Source of the DNA: Deltaproteobacteria bacterium
GTDB lineage: Bacteria > Myxococcota_A > Polyangia > Polyangiales > Houyiibacteriaceae
Assembly: GCA_017644045.1 (NCBI GenBank)
Contig: JAEPMI010000009.1
Location: forward strand, 434,001 to 498,000
Reading direction: 5' to 3'
DNA length: 64,000 nucleotides
How positions within the stretch are numbered: the stretch's first letter is position 1; each line of letters begins with the position of its first letter. This document shows positions 15,356 to 24,918 of the stretch, in pieces. The notes beneath the pieces were generated by a model that did not search any database, was not told the DNA's origin, and saw nothing but the letters and a program-made list of their open reading frames with translations. A program made the position numbers and the translations under genes.

Positions 15356-17119
15356 ATGACGTCGTGTTCGCGAGCCCTGCTCGCCTGGGTGGTTCTGGGC
15401 TTCGGCCTCACCCCGGCAGCGCACGCGGATGACGTCACGGTCTGGAGAGACGGCGAGGCGCGCGACTCCATCTCCCTCGCGGAGGTGGACGAGAGCGACC
15501 TCGCCGTTCTCGATCTGGGCGAGGCGTGGGTCCCGCCGATCTTCGTCCCCCACGACACCTTCACCCCGAGCTTCGTCGCTCTCGCCCAGGGGCGCTTCGA
15601 AGATGTCCCGGACGAACCGCTCCGCCGGCGAGCGGAGCAGGAGCGCTTCCTCGAGAGCTACGGCGTCCCGCCGACGCTGGGAGTGCTCCGAGAGCGCCTT
15701 CGCGTCCTCGTGGAGCGAACGTGCCGCGCCGACCTCGACGCGCTGGCCCGCTTCGGCGGGAGCGACATCGACGAGGACGACGTCGCGGCCTGGGAGAGCG
15801 AAGCGGTCCCCCGCGCCGAGTCGCTGGTGCAGACGCTGCTCGTGGAGTGGGACGCCTACGGGGTGGCGCGAATCCCTCATCAGCAGCTGAGCCCCTACGA
15901 GCGCGCGTGGCTCGGCCGGGCCGAGCCGCTCGGGATCTGGCGCGCCGGGCTCGACGCCGTGCGGGAGCGACTCCGATGCGAGGGGCTGGTGCGAGGCGAG
16001 CTGGTCGGCACGGAGCTCGACCAACGGACCCGGAACGCGCTGGCGGCCTTCGAGCGGCGCCACCGGATCTACGCGCGTGGTCGGCTGAGCGGCGAGACGC
16101 TCGCAGCGCTGCGGGTGCCCCCGCGTGAGCTGGCGCGACGCGACGTGCTCCGCGTGCTGACCGAGCGCGCGCGGCTCGACTGGGGCGTGCTCGCCGACGG
16201 CAGCGCCGCGCCCGATCGGCTGGGGGACATCCGCGACGGGCTCGAGCGGGCATTCGGTCTGCAGACGCCCGAGTCGACCCTCGCCTGGCTCGAGTCGCTG
16301 GCGCTCGACGACCACGCGTCGATCGCGGTGGCCGTACCTGCGCCACCGTCGACTCCCGAGGACGGCGCGATCCTCGACCTCCGGGTGACGATCGACCGCG
16401 GCGACCAGAGCTTCGATCCGCCGGGCTCGCCGATGCGGCGCATCGAGCGGCGGCCGACCTTGACCCTGCACGTCCGTCGCGGCGAGGAGTGGTTCGCGCT
16501 CATCCGCTGGCCGACGACGATCGGCGGCTGGCACGTGGAGCGGGAGCGCGGGCGCGACGTCTGGCGCTACAAGGAGTCACCGGCGGGCCCGGGGGTCTGG
16601 CAGCAGGTGCACGCCGCGCCGGTGTGGCAACCCCCCGCGTCGACGCCAGACGCGGACCTGGTCATGGAGCGGCACCTCGAAGATGGAGAGGTGGTCAGCG
16701 AGACGAAGGCGACGCTGCTCGGTCCGGGCTACGCGAGCGCGTTCGGTCTGGCCGCGGCCATCCACCGACCGCTGAAGGCGAACGGCGAGCTCGGGGCGGA
16801 CGAAGGGATCCGCACCCACGGCTCGGTGGACTACACGAGCGTCTGGCGGCGCGCCTCCCATGGCTGCCACCGCCTCCAGAACCACCGCGCGATCGCCCTC
16901 TTCACCTATCTGCTGAAGCATCGCAACCACCGCCGGATGGGCTCGCGCCCGCTCCGCTACAGCCGCACCGTGCGTGTCGGCCAGCAGACGATGACCCTCG
17001 AGGTGCCACGCTCGGGCTACGTCTACGTGCTCGACCCGCCCGTGCCCTTCGAGGTCACGGAGGGACGCGTGATCGGAAGCCTCGCCCGCCCCCCGAGCCG
17101 AGCCATCCCGGTGAACTGA
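15356..17119 (+). CDS. L,D-transpeptidase (YkuD) with peptidoglycan-binding domain
   Basis: A 587-residue exported protein with a Sec signal peptide (cleavage near AAHA, residue 24). A peptidoglycan-binding type 1-like segment lies around residues 220-262 (LDQRTRNALAAFERRHRIYARGRLSGETLAAL). The C-terminal catalytic domain has HGSVDYTSVW and SHGCHRL, the His and Cys motifs of YkuD L,D-transpeptidases, with the catalytic Cys at residue 504. It would cross-link peptidoglycan stems or attach proteins in the periplasm. Starts 7 nt after the lipoprotein and overlaps the cardiolipin synthase start by one base. Context is an envelope operon. Confidence 0.85.
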   Translation: MTSCSRALLAWVVLGFGLTPAAHADDVTVWRDGEARDSISLAEVDESDLAVLDLGEAWVPPIFVPHDTFTPSFVALAQGRFEDVPDEPLRRRAEQERFLESYGVPPTLGVLRERLRVLVERTCRADLDALARFGGSDIDEDDVAAWESEAVPRAESLVQTLLVEWDAYGVARIPHQQLSPYERAWLGRAEPLGIWRAGLDAVRERLRCEGLVRGELVGTELDQRTRNALAAFERRHRIYARGRLSGETLAALRVPPRELARRDVLRVLTERARLDWGVLADGSAAPDRLGDIRDGLERAFGLQTPESTLAWLESLALDDHASIAVAVPAPPSTPEDGAILDLRVTIDRGDQSFDPPGSPMRRIERRPTLTLHVRRGEEWFALIRWPTTIGGWHVERERGRDVWRYKESPAGPGVWQQVHAAPVWQPPASTPDADLVMERHLEDGEVVSETKATLLGPGYASAFGLAAAIHRPLKANGELGADEGIRTHGSVDYTSVWRRASHGCHRLQNHRAIALFTYLLKHRNHRRMGSRPLRYSRTVRVGQQTMTLEVPRSGYVYVLDPPVPFEVTEGRVIGSLARPPSRAIPVN

Positions 17120-18537
17120 TGGATTGGGCAAGCATCACCGCGCTGAGCGCTCTGGTGATGGCGCTCTTCGTGACCGTGCACGTGCTGTGGACCCGCGACG
17201 AGCCCCGGGGCGCGTTCGGGTGGATCGGGCTCGCGTGGCTCGCACCGCTGATCGGCGCCCTCCTCTACGTCGTCTTCGGGATCAACCGGATCCGGCGGCG
17301 CGGGCGGGCGATCCGCGAGGCACGCAAGCAGATGCGCGAGCCGGGCACGCAGGCGGTCCCTCCCGACGTCGTCGCCTCGCGCTTCCCCGACCGACCGGAG
17401 CTGGCCACGATCGCGCACGCGATCGGGACCATCGACGAGCGACCGCTCGTGGACGGGAACGCGGCGTACGTGCTGCAGAACGGCGACGAGGCGTACCCCG
17501 CGATGCTCGCCGCGATCGAGGAGGCGAAGCACAGCATCCTGCTCGAGTCGTACATCTTCGAGCTCCAGGGCCCGGGTCTGAAGTTCGTCGAGGCGCTCGC
17601 CGCCGCGGCGAAGCGGGGCGTGGAGGTGAAGGTCCTCGTGGACGCCGCGGGTGTTCGCTACGGCTTCCCTCCCATCGATCGGGCGCTTCGCCGCCGCGGG
17701 GTGCGCGCCGAACGCTTCCTGCCTGCCTTCCCGCCGTGGCGGATGCCCTATCTGAACCTGCGGAACCACCGGAAGATCCTGGTCGTCGACGGGACCATCG
17801 GGTTCGCCGGGGGGCTCAACATCCGGCCGGACCACGTGCTCGGCGACGACCCGGGCCACCCGACCCGCGACACCCACTTCCGGCTGACCGGCCCGGTGGT
17901 GACTCAGCTCGCGCAGGTCTTCGCCGAGGACTGGATCTTCGTCACCGGCGAGACCCTCGAAGCCGAGGTCCACTTCCCGGAGCCGGAAGCGACCGGAGGC
18001 GTGCTCGCCCGAGTGGTTTCCGACGGTCCGGACGAAGACTTCGACAAGGCCCGCTGGTCCATGCTCTCGGCGCTCGCGTCGGCGCGAGAGCGCATCATGG
18101 TCGCCACGCCCTACTTCCTCCCCGACGAGCCGCTCCTCGCCGCCCTGGCGGTCGCCGCGAAGCGCGGGCTCGAGGTCGACCTGGTGCTCCCGGCGAAGGG
18201 CAACCTCCGGATCGTCAACTGGGCCATGGAGCACGTGCTCGACAACGCCCACCTGACGGGCGTGCGGATCTGGCGGAGCGGCCCGCCCTTCGACCACTCC
18301 AAGCTGCTGGTCATCGACGGCAGCTGGTCGTTCATCGGGAGCGTCAACTGGGACGCGCGGAGCCTCCGGCTGAACTTCGAGATGAACGTGGAGCTCTACG
18401 ACACCGCGTTCGCCGAGGCGCTCGAGGCGATGATCGGTGAGCGGATCGAAGGCTCCACGCCATGGCAGCGGCCAGAGCGGACCCCGCCGTCACGCCTCCG
18501 GAACGCCCTGGCGGGCCTGTTCCGGCTCTACCTCTGA
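17119..18537 (+). CDS. cls: Cardiolipin synthase (phospholipase D superfamily)
   Basis: A 472-residue membrane enzyme that joins phosphatidylglycerol molecules to make cardiolipin. Two N-terminal membrane segments (residues ~5-25 and 35-55, PLDc_N type) precede two HKD catalytic motifs: HRKILVVD (His217) and HSKLLVID (His393). Length and layout are standard for ClsA-type enzymes. ATG at 17119 overlaps the preceding stop (TGATG), so it is translationally coupled to the L,D-transpeptidase gene. Confidence 0.93.
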   Translation: MDWASITALSALVMALFVTVHVLWTRDEPRGAFGWIGLAWLAPLIGALLYVVFGINRIRRRGRAIREARKQMREPGTQAVPPDVVASRFPDRPELATIAHAIGTIDERPLVDGNAAYVLQNGDEAYPAMLAAIEEAKHSILLESYIFELQGPGLKFVEALAAAAKRGVEVKVLVDAAGVRYGFPPIDRALRRRGVRAERFLPAFPPWRMPYLNLRNHRKILVVDGTIGFAGGLNIRPDHVLGDDPGHPTRDTHFRLTGPVVTQLAQVFAEDWIFVTGETLEAEVHFPEPEATGGVLARVVSDGPDEDFDKARWSMLSALASARERIMVATPYFLPDEPLLAALAVAAKRGLEVDLVLPAKGNLRIVNWAMEHVLDNAHLTGVRIWRSGPPFDHSKLLVIDGSWSFIGSVNWDARSLRLNFEMNVELYDTAFAEALEAMIGERIEGSTPWQRPERTPPSRLRNALAGLFRLYL

Positions 18538-18704
18538 CGATGTTTCATCGGAGGAATTCGAGCGTACCGTATTGGTTCAATGTTGCACCGATGCGGAACG
18601 TGGGACCTGCCTACGATCCGTGGGCTGAAGACGACGGCTCGGCAATACAAGGCTGATGAAATACCACAGCCTCACTGCGCACGTTTCTTGCGTACCTCGG
18701 CTCC

Positions 18705-20681
18705 GTGCAACGCTTCACCGAGTCATTTCCCCGTTTGGCCAAGCTCGCCGCCGCCGGCCCCGACGCGAAGCGCCGGTCTCCTACCGGGCGTCGGGTCGAC
18801 TTCTCCATCCGGCTGACGAGCGCGGTCGCCGTCCCCTTCGCGGCGCTCTACCTCTGGGGCGGGATGTGGCCGATGGCGCTGGTGCTCGGCGGGGCGCTGG
18901 TCACCGCCGCCTTCCTCTGGCTGCTGCTCCGAGGTGGATCGTCGCCCGCTCGGATCGGGGAGGCTTGGCTGACCCTGCTCTTCGCCGTGGTCTGTGCGCT
19001 CGCCTTCTTCGCCGGAGGGTCCGACATGGTCGCCCTCTCGTGGTTCTTCGTGCTCCCGGTCGGGGCGGCCGCGATCCTCGGCCACCGGGTCGCGGTTCGT
19101 TGGGCCATCCTGTCGACGCTCGGTCTGCTCGGGTTCATCGCGTATGCCACCTTCGGTCCGGGTCTGGAGTCGTGGGTCCCGGAGCGGCTGCAGCCAGTGT
19201 TGAGCGTCGCTGCTCCACTCTCGGCGGCCGGGACGATCGGGGTGCTGATCGTGACCCTGGTCCGGAGCCACATCCGAGCGCTCGACCAGGTCAACGATTC
19301 CCACGAGAAGCTCCATACGGAGCGGAAGCGTTTGGAGGTTCTCGCGTCCTACGACGCTCTCACGGTGATTCCCAATCGCTTCGCCTGCGAGCGGGTGCTG
19401 AGCGAACGGTTGGCGAGCTCCCCGGTGACCCTCCTCTTCATCGATGTCGATCGCTTCAAGGACGTGAACGACGCGTACGGTCACTCCATGGGTGACGAGC
19501 TGCTGAGGCGGATCTCCCGCCGGCTGCAGCGGGTGGCCCGCAGCCACCTGCGCTCACGAGCCGCGGCCGAGTGCAAACCGTTCGTGGCCCGCTGGGGCGG
19601 TGACGAGTTCGCCGTGGTTCTCACGGGGGCTCGAACCGAGACCGCGGAGAGCCTCGCCAATGCGGTCGTCCAGGCGCTCGCGTTCCCGGTGGACATCGAC
19701 GACCACCGCCTCCACCTCGGTGGCTCCGTGGGCATCGCCTTTGCCCTTCCGGAGACGCCCACCCACGAGCTGGTGCGCAACGCGGACATCGCGCTCTATC
19801 GAGTCAAGGGCCGTGGCGGACACGGCTTCGAGGTGTTCGAGAGCACGAGCCTGGATCACGTCCAGCGGCGGGTGTTGCTCGGCAACGCGCTCCGCGAGGC
19901 TCTCGTCCGCGGCGAGCTTCGGCTGCAGATGCAGCCGCTCTACGATCGCGATCGGTCGCTGGTCGGCGCGGAGGCGCTGATTCGATGGCGCTCGAGCACG
20001 CTCGGCGAGGTGTCCCCAGCGGAGTTCATCCCAGTCGCCGAGCAGAGCGGGCAGATGCCCGCGATCGGCGCGTTCGTCCTCGAGCAGGCTTGTGTGGCGG
20101 CCTCGAGCTGGCCCGCGCACCTGCGCGTCTCGGTCAACGTCTCCGTGACCCAGCTCAACCAGGACGACATGGTCGCCGTCGTGCAGCGCGCGCTCGAGCG
20201 CTCCGCCCTTCCCGCGCATCGACTGGAGCTGGAGATCACCGAGTCGGTGCTCGCGGACGACCGGCGGATCATCCGGACCCTCGAGCACATCAGCGCGCTG
20301 GGTGTGGGCCTCGCCTTGGACGACTTCGGCACCGGCTACAGCTCGCTGGCGACGCTCCGAGAGCTGCCGGTCGACCGCGTCAAGATCGACCGCTCGTTCG
20401 TCCGCGCGATCCACGAACGCGACGACGACGTCGCGGTGGTGCGCGCCATCGTCGGGATGGCGCACGCGCTGGACCTGCTCGTGCTCGCAGAGGGGATCGA
20501 AGCGCGCGAACAGCTCGACCTCCTCCGAGACCTCGGCTGCGACGAGATGCAGGGCTACTTCCTCGGGCGTCCGGTGGAGCTCTCGAGAATGGCGCGGCTG
20601 GCCAAGGGCTCCAGCTCCGCGATCGAAGCCGTGAAGAAGACCGGCGCGGCCATCTTGCCCTTCCCGCTGCAGAAGGCCTGA
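18705..20681 (+). CDS. GGDEF-EAL membrane protein (c-di-GMP turnover)
   Basis: A 658-residue protein. About five hydrophobic segments fill residues 35-190, followed by a GGDEF domain (residues ~210-375) with an intact GGDEF motif at 298-302, and an EAL domain (residues ~395-640) with EAL at 423-425, DDFGTGYSS, KIDRSF and AEGIE. Both active sites look complete, so it may make and break c-di-GMP. No RxxD inhibitory site is seen five residues before GGDEF. The start is GTG. The 167-nt upstream gap contains a short hairpin (CGATG-TTT-CATCG) right after the cls stop. Confidence 0.9.
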   Translation: MQRFTESFPRLAKLAAAGPDAKRRSPTGRRVDFSIRLTSAVAVPFAALYLWGGMWPMALVLGGALVTAAFLWLLLRGGSSPARIGEAWLTLLFAVVCALAFFAGGSDMVALSWFFVLPVGAAAILGHRVAVRWAILSTLGLLGFIAYATFGPGLESWVPERLQPVLSVAAPLSAAGTIGVLIVTLVRSHIRALDQVNDSHEKLHTERKRLEVLASYDALTVIPNRFACERVLSERLASSPVTLLFIDVDRFKDVNDAYGHSMGDELLRRISRRLQRVARSHLRSRAAAECKPFVARWGGDEFAVVLTGARTETAESLANAVVQALAFPVDIDDHRLHLGGSVGIAFALPETPTHELVRNADIALYRVKGRGGHGFEVFESTSLDHVQRRVLLGNALREALVRGELRLQMQPLYDRDRSLVGAEALIRWRSSTLGEVSPAEFIPVAEQSGQMPAIGAFVLEQACVAASSWPAHLRVSVNVSVTQLNQDDMVAVVQRALERSALPAHRLELEITESVLADDRRIIRTLEHISALGVGLALDDFGTGYSSLATLRELPVDRVKIDRSFVRAIHERDDDVAVVRAIVGMAHALDLLVLAEGIEAREQLDLLRDLGCDEMQGYFLGRPVELSRMARLAKGSSSAIEAVKKTGAAILPFPLQKA

Positions 20682-20716
20682 TCTCCTGGCACGGGCCATG
20701 CTTTGGTCTCGGCTCG

Positions 20717-22267
20717 ATGTGTCCGCCGTGTCCGAGAACCTCTCCATTGCCCAGCTGCTCGCGGTCCGCGGGCCGCACTCGCGGCGCCTTCTGGCGCACC
20801 GCCGTTCAGATGGCGGCCACCGTGGTCTTCCTCGGAGGCTGCAGCAGCGAGCTCGGTGAGCCTCGCGACGGGTCGGCCACGGGCGACGCCACGACGGCGG
20901 GCGACGCCATGGTGGCGGTCGACGCGATGGCGCCCGACGACGGGTTCGCCGCGCTCGACCTCGCCATGGAGCCGCGCGACTCCGGCACGCCGATCGAGTG
21001 CGGCGATGGCGTCGTCGAAGGCGATGAGGAATGCGACGACGGGAACACGACGAACGGTGACGAGTGCTCCTCCGAGTGTCGCCGCACCTACGCTTGCCCG
21101 GCGCTCCCGGTGGAGTGCGACGGTGCCACCGCGACGACGAGCGAACACCACCTGGCCGAGGTCGACGGGTGCTCGTTCGCGCTCCTCGCTCCCGACGCCG
21201 CGGACGTGGCCGAGCGGCGTGCCCTCATCGCGGCGCTGGTCGAACGCTCTGCCGGGCGACGATCGATCGGCGACGTGCTCGGCGACCTGAATCGCCAGGG
21301 ACGCGCCGGGATCGGCGACGACAACGCCTACCGACTGCGCAACCACGAGTTCCGTGGCTTCCGCTGGAACACCGGCGACGAGGCGGTGAGCTACTGGTAC
21401 CCGCAGGGGATCACGAGCTCCTCCGATGCCGCCGCCGCCGGCGTGGTCGACGGTCGCAACGCGCTGATGGTCAGCTGGTACCACCGGACCGAAGAGCGCC
21501 CGACCAAGGGCGTGCGCATCTCGCTCGCGGACATCACGAACCTCGCCGACGTCGACTACCGCCATCTCCTCCTGGTCCAACCGACGGGGACACCGGCCGC
21601 GCCGGACTTCGGGCCGGTCGAGAGCGGCTCCGGCAACGCCCTCCACGCGGGTGGCATCGTGTGGTGGGGCGACCTGCTCTACGTCGCGGACACCGGTGGC
21701 GGGATCCGCGTGTTCGACCTGGGCAACATCATGCGGGTCCCGAACGTCGACGACGCCGACCGCGTGGGGATCGGCTCCGGGCGATTCGATGCTCACGGCT
21801 ATCGGTATGCGGTGCCCGAGCTCATGCGCTTCCGTCGGGCCGGCTGCTCGTTGCGCTTCAGCTTCCTGGCGCTCGACCGCAGCTCGAGCCCACCCGCGCT
21901 GGTGAGCGGCGAATACGCCACCCCGGACATCGATGGGCGCATCGCCATCTGGGACCTCGACCCCGAGACCGGTCTCCCAGACGTCCGCTCCGGAGAGGTC
22001 CGGGCCAGCGCCGCCTACGTCGGCGGTCAGAGCCGGATGCAGGGTGCGGTGCGCTACGAGGGCAACGTCTACATCTCGTCGTCGAGCCAATACGAGCGCT
22101 GGGGCCGGCTCTACCGAACCCGGCCGGGCTTCGGCGAGAGCAGCATCACCGCGTGGGTCTACGGCGCCGAAGACCTCACGATCGATCGGGCATCCGATAC
22201 GATCTGGACCCCGGCCGAGCACCCTGGAGACCGGGACACGGTGGGGATCCCGATTCGCCGGCCCTGA
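20717..22267 (+). CDS. Lipoprotein with a Myxococcus cysteine-rich repeat
   Basis: About 516 residues. A hydrophobic stretch and lipobox (FLGGC) follow MAATVV. An Ala/Asp/Gly-rich spacer comes next, then one Myxococcus cysteine-rich repeat (CGDGVVEGDEECDDGNTTNGDEC). The remaining ~400 residues form a beta-rich domain resembling a propeller (LLYVADTGGGIRVFDLGN, RIAIWDLDPETGLPD). The start is uncertain: ATG at 20717 gives a charged n-region, ATG at 20810 a very short one. Likely cell surface. Function unknown. Confidence 0.75.
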   Translation: MCPPCPRTSPLPSCSRSAGRTRGAFWRTAVQMAATVVFLGGCSSELGEPRDGSATGDATTAGDAMVAVDAMAPDDGFAALDLAMEPRDSGTPIECGDGVVEGDEECDDGNTTNGDECSSECRRTYACPALPVECDGATATTSEHHLAEVDGCSFALLAPDAADVAERRALIAALVERSAGRRSIGDVLGDLNRQGRAGIGDDNAYRLRNHEFRGFRWNTGDEAVSYWYPQGITSSSDAAAAGVVDGRNALMVSWYHRTEERPTKGVRISLADITNLADVDYRHLLLVQPTGTPAAPDFGPVESGSGNALHAGGIVWWGDLLYVADTGGGIRVFDLGNIMRVPNVDDADRVGIGSGRFDAHGYRYAVPELMRFRRAGCSLRFSFLALDRSSSPPALVSGEYATPDIDGRIAIWDLDPETGLPDVRSGEVRASAAYVGGQSRMQGAVRYEGNVYISSSSQYERWGRLYRTRPGFGESSITAWVYGAEDLTIDRASDTIWTPAEHPGDRDTVGIPIRRP

Positions 22268-22377
22268 GCCAGAGCCACACGGAGTAGAATTCGACCGCCG
22301 AGTGTCCAATCGGCACCGGCTCGCGCGTCATCGAGGCGACGGGGCGATGGAGACCCCGCGAATCGAAAGGATTCTGC

Positions 22378-22734
22378 ATGTCGAGGCGTAAGTTCCTGGT
22401 GCTCTACCGTGGCCCCCAGGGCGGAGGCGAGAAGCCGAAGTCGCCACCCTCGCCGGAAGCGATGCAGGCGATGATCGAGTCGTACCGCACGTGGATGGAC
22501 TCGTTCGCGGACCAGATCGTGGACCCCGGGGCGAAGCTCATGGGCGAGGGCCGGGTGCTCAGCGCGAAGGGGGTCGCCGACGGCCCCTTCGTCGAGGCCA
22601 AGGAGGTCATCGGCGGCTACATGATCCTGAGCTGTGAGAGCTACGACGAAGCGATGGCGGTCATGAAGGCCGGGCCGGCGGGTCAGCTCACGAACGGGTC
22701 GATGGAGATCCGCGAGCTCATCCCGAACACGTGA
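22378..22734 (+). CDS. YCII/DGPF-domain protein
   Basis: A 118-residue protein of the YCII-related DGPF family. The signature is VADGPFVEAKEVIGGYMIL, followed by the ferredoxin-like C-terminal helix DEAMAVMKAGP. A ribosome site AAAGGA precedes the ATG. It overlaps the following sigma factor gene by 4 nt (GTGA). DGPF genes linked to this sigma factor type are the known hallmark of the ECF42 group; their biochemical role is not settled. Confidence 0.9.
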   Translation: MSRRKFLVLYRGPQGGGEKPKSPPSPEAMQAMIESYRTWMDSFADQIVDPGAKLMGEGRVLSAKGVADGPFVEAKEVIGGYMILSCESYDEAMAVMKAGPAGQLTNGSMEIRELIPNT

Positions 22735-23969
22735 CCGAAGCGAGGGACGGGGCGCTGGTCGCCCACTACTTCCGGCACGAATACGGGCGGCTGGTGGCCC
22801 GCCTCGTCCGCCGCTTCGGAGTGCACGAGCTCGCGGCCATCGAGGACTCCGTCCAGGAAGCGATGGTCGCCGCTCTCGATGTCTGGGGACCACGCGGGAT
22901 CCCCGATCGGCCGAGCGCCTGGTTGCATCGCGCGGCGCGGAACGCGCTCCTCGATCGAACACGCACCCGTGACCGGCGGGCGCGGATCCTCGAGGAGCGT
23001 GATGAGCCAGCGCCACCCGAGCCGGTCGAAGCGCGCCTTGGCGGTGAGGTCGACGACGAGCTCCTGCGGATGCTCTTCGTCTGCTGCCACGAGGAGCTCC
23101 CGGAGCGCTCCCGTCTCGTGCTCGCGCTCAAGATCCTCTGTGGCTTCGGTACCGACGAGATCGCCTTCCGTCTCTTCACGACGGAGGCGAACGTCTACAA
23201 ACGGCTCGCGCGGGCGAGAGACCGGCTGCGCGCGATCGGCGCGGCCGAGCCCTCCGGCGCCACGCTGCGGGCCCGGCTGCCCGACGTTCGCTCGGTCCTC
23301 TATCTGCTCTTCAACGAGGGCTACCTCTCCATCCGCGCGGACGACGCAATTCGCGCCGAGCTCTGCGCGGAGGCGATCCGGCTCACCACGATCGTCGCGA
23401 CCCACCCGGCCGTGGCGGACCCGACGACCGCCGCGCTCCTGGCGCTCATGCACCTGCACGCCGCGCGGCTGGGAACCCGAACCGATCCAGCGGGCGACCT
23501 GGTGCTGCTCGAGGAGCAGGACCGCTCGAGCTGGGACCGGGAACGGCTGAGCACCGGGATGGAGTGGCTCACCGTCGCGCGCGGTGCCGAACGGCTCACC
23601 CGCTTCCACCTGGAGGCAGCGATCGCGGCCGAGCACGCGCTGGCGCCGAGCTTCGCGGAGACCGACTGGGGTCGCATCGCGCGCTACCACCAGCAGCTGG
23701 CCGAGCTCGATCCTTCACCAATCCACGCACTGAATCGGTCCGTCGCGCTCGCAGAGGCGGAGGGCCCGGCCGCGGCCCTCGAGAGCCTGGCCGAGGTCGT
23801 GCGCCCCGAGTGGCTCCGGGACCACTACCTCTGGGACGCCGTGCTCGCGGATCTGCATCGCCGCGCGGGACACACGGACCAGGCCCGGGTGCACCGAGAC
23901 GCGGCTCTCGACGCCGCGCCATCCGAGGCGATCGCGCGCGCCTTGGACCGGCGCCTGTTCATCGGCTGA
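22731..23969 (+). CDS. ECF42-type RNA polymerase sigma factor with C-terminal extension
   Basis: A 412-residue sigma factor. Region 2 lies in residues ~10-75 (IEDSVQEAMVAALDVWG, PSAWLHRAARNALLD), region 4 in ~115-170 (RSRLVLALKILCGFGTDEIAFRLFTTEANVYKRL), and a long C-terminal domain of about 230 residues (LYLLFNEGY..., EWLTVARGAERLTRFHLEAAIAAEH) follows. This extension and the adjacent DGPF gene define the ECF42 group. No anti-sigma factor is nearby; the extension is thought to control activity in this group. GTG start overlaps the DGPF stop. Confidence 0.92.
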   Translation: MTEARDGALVAHYFRHEYGRLVARLVRRFGVHELAAIEDSVQEAMVAALDVWGPRGIPDRPSAWLHRAARNALLDRTRTRDRRARILEERDEPAPPEPVEARLGGEVDDELLRMLFVCCHEELPERSRLVLALKILCGFGTDEIAFRLFTTEANVYKRLARARDRLRAIGAAEPSGATLRARLPDVRSVLYLLFNEGYLSIRADDAIRAELCAEAIRLTTIVATHPAVADPTTAALLALMHLHAARLGTRTDPAGDLVLLEEQDRSSWDRERLSTGMEWLTVARGAERLTRFHLEAAIAAEHALAPSFAETDWGRIARYHQQLAELDPSPIHALNRSVALAEAEGPAAALESLAEVVRPEWLRDHYLWDAVLADLHRRAGHTDQARVHRDAALDAAPSEAIARALDRRLFIG

Positions 23970-24018
23970 CAGAGCACCTCGGGCCGACCGCGACGAGTCG
24001 GTGAGCTTTCGGCGACCC

Positions 24019-24918
24019 TCAGGGGCGCGTGGCGAGCTCGGTGATCTCGGCTTCGCTGATCACGCGATCGTAGAAGTAGAGCTCGTCGAGCAACCCTCGG
24101 AAGTGATTGTCCCGGACCCCGTCGTTCTCGTCGGCGCCGATCAGGATGGGGTGGTCGTCGTAGAGGAAGGTCGAGCCCGCGACGGCTCCCGCCTCGACGC
24201 CATCGAAGTAGAGGGTCACCTCGTCGGCGGTCGCGTCCACGACGACGGCCATGTGGTGCCACTCGCCGGTCGTCGTGAGCTCGGGCGCATGGAGGTCGTC
24301 GCGAGAGTCGTCCGTGACCCGCCACCACGTGGGACGAGTACCGGTCATCGTGGTGCTGAAGTAGAACTCCCAGGAGTTCGCGGTGCTGGATCCGTAGGGC
24401 CGGGAGAAGGAGCTGGTGAAGGTGAAGACGTCGGGCCGGAACCAGAACGCCAGCGAGAAGTCCGCGCCCGACGCGGGGACATCGAGCCGCGAGCCGGCGG
24501 GAATGTCGATCTCCAGGTGGACGGCGTCGGTGAAATCGCAGGCGCTCCCGATCGCGCCCTCGGTCGCGAGCGGCGGGCAGCCACCGCCCCGACAGATGCC
24601 GTCGAAGCCGTTCCCGGTGGCGTCGGGGACGAACGTGGCCGTGCTCGACTCACAGGTGATGGCGAAGACCGGTCCGGGGGGCCCCATGTCGAGCGGCATG
24701 TCTTGGCCGAGGTCCTCGGCTTCGAACATGTCCGGCGTTCCCTGATCGGGTTCCGTGGTCCCTTGATCCACGGGGCCGCCATCGACGGCGTCGCGTTCGC
24801 GGACGCAGATCGAGTCCTGACAGACCCACCCCTCGATGCATGGGCAAGGGCGCCCCTCGAGCGCGCCGTCGGGCACGCCGCACGCGGTGAGGAGGAGGGC
24901 GGCGATCGCGAGGCGCAT
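24019..24918 (-). CDS. Lipoprotein with a LamG/concanavalin-like domain
   Basis: A 299-residue lipoprotein (signal MRLAIAALLLTACG, lipobox LTAC). After a small Cys-rich stretch (CPCIEGWVCQDSIC) and an acidic spacer comes a LamG-like jelly-roll domain from about residue 105 to the end, with typical segments FSLAFWFRPD, GEWHHMAVVVDATADEVTLYFDG and LLDELYFYDRVISEAEI. Such domains bind carbohydrate or protein on the cell surface. Its start overlaps the stop of the upstream gene by one base, making it the last gene of the kinase-PEGA-LamG operon. Confidence 0.85.
   Translation of the reverse strand: MRLAIAALLLTACGVPDGALEGRPCPCIEGWVCQDSICVRERDAVDGGPVDQGTTEPDQGTPDMFEAEDLGQDMPLDMGPPGPVFAITCESSTATFVPDATGNGFDGICRGGGCPPLATEGAIGSACDFTDAVHLEIDIPAGSRLDVPASGADFSLAFWFRPDVFTFTSSFSRPYGSSTANSWEFYFSTTMTGTRPTWWRVTDDSRDDLHAPELTTTGEWHHMAVVVDATADEVTLYFDGVEAGAVAGSTFLYDDHPILIGADENDGVRDNHFRGLLDELYFYDRVISEAEITELATRP

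Noticed and set aside
18539-18551. CGATG-TTT-CATCG hairpin as the cls terminator
   Set aside because: The stem is only 5 bp with no T tract, too weak to call a terminator.
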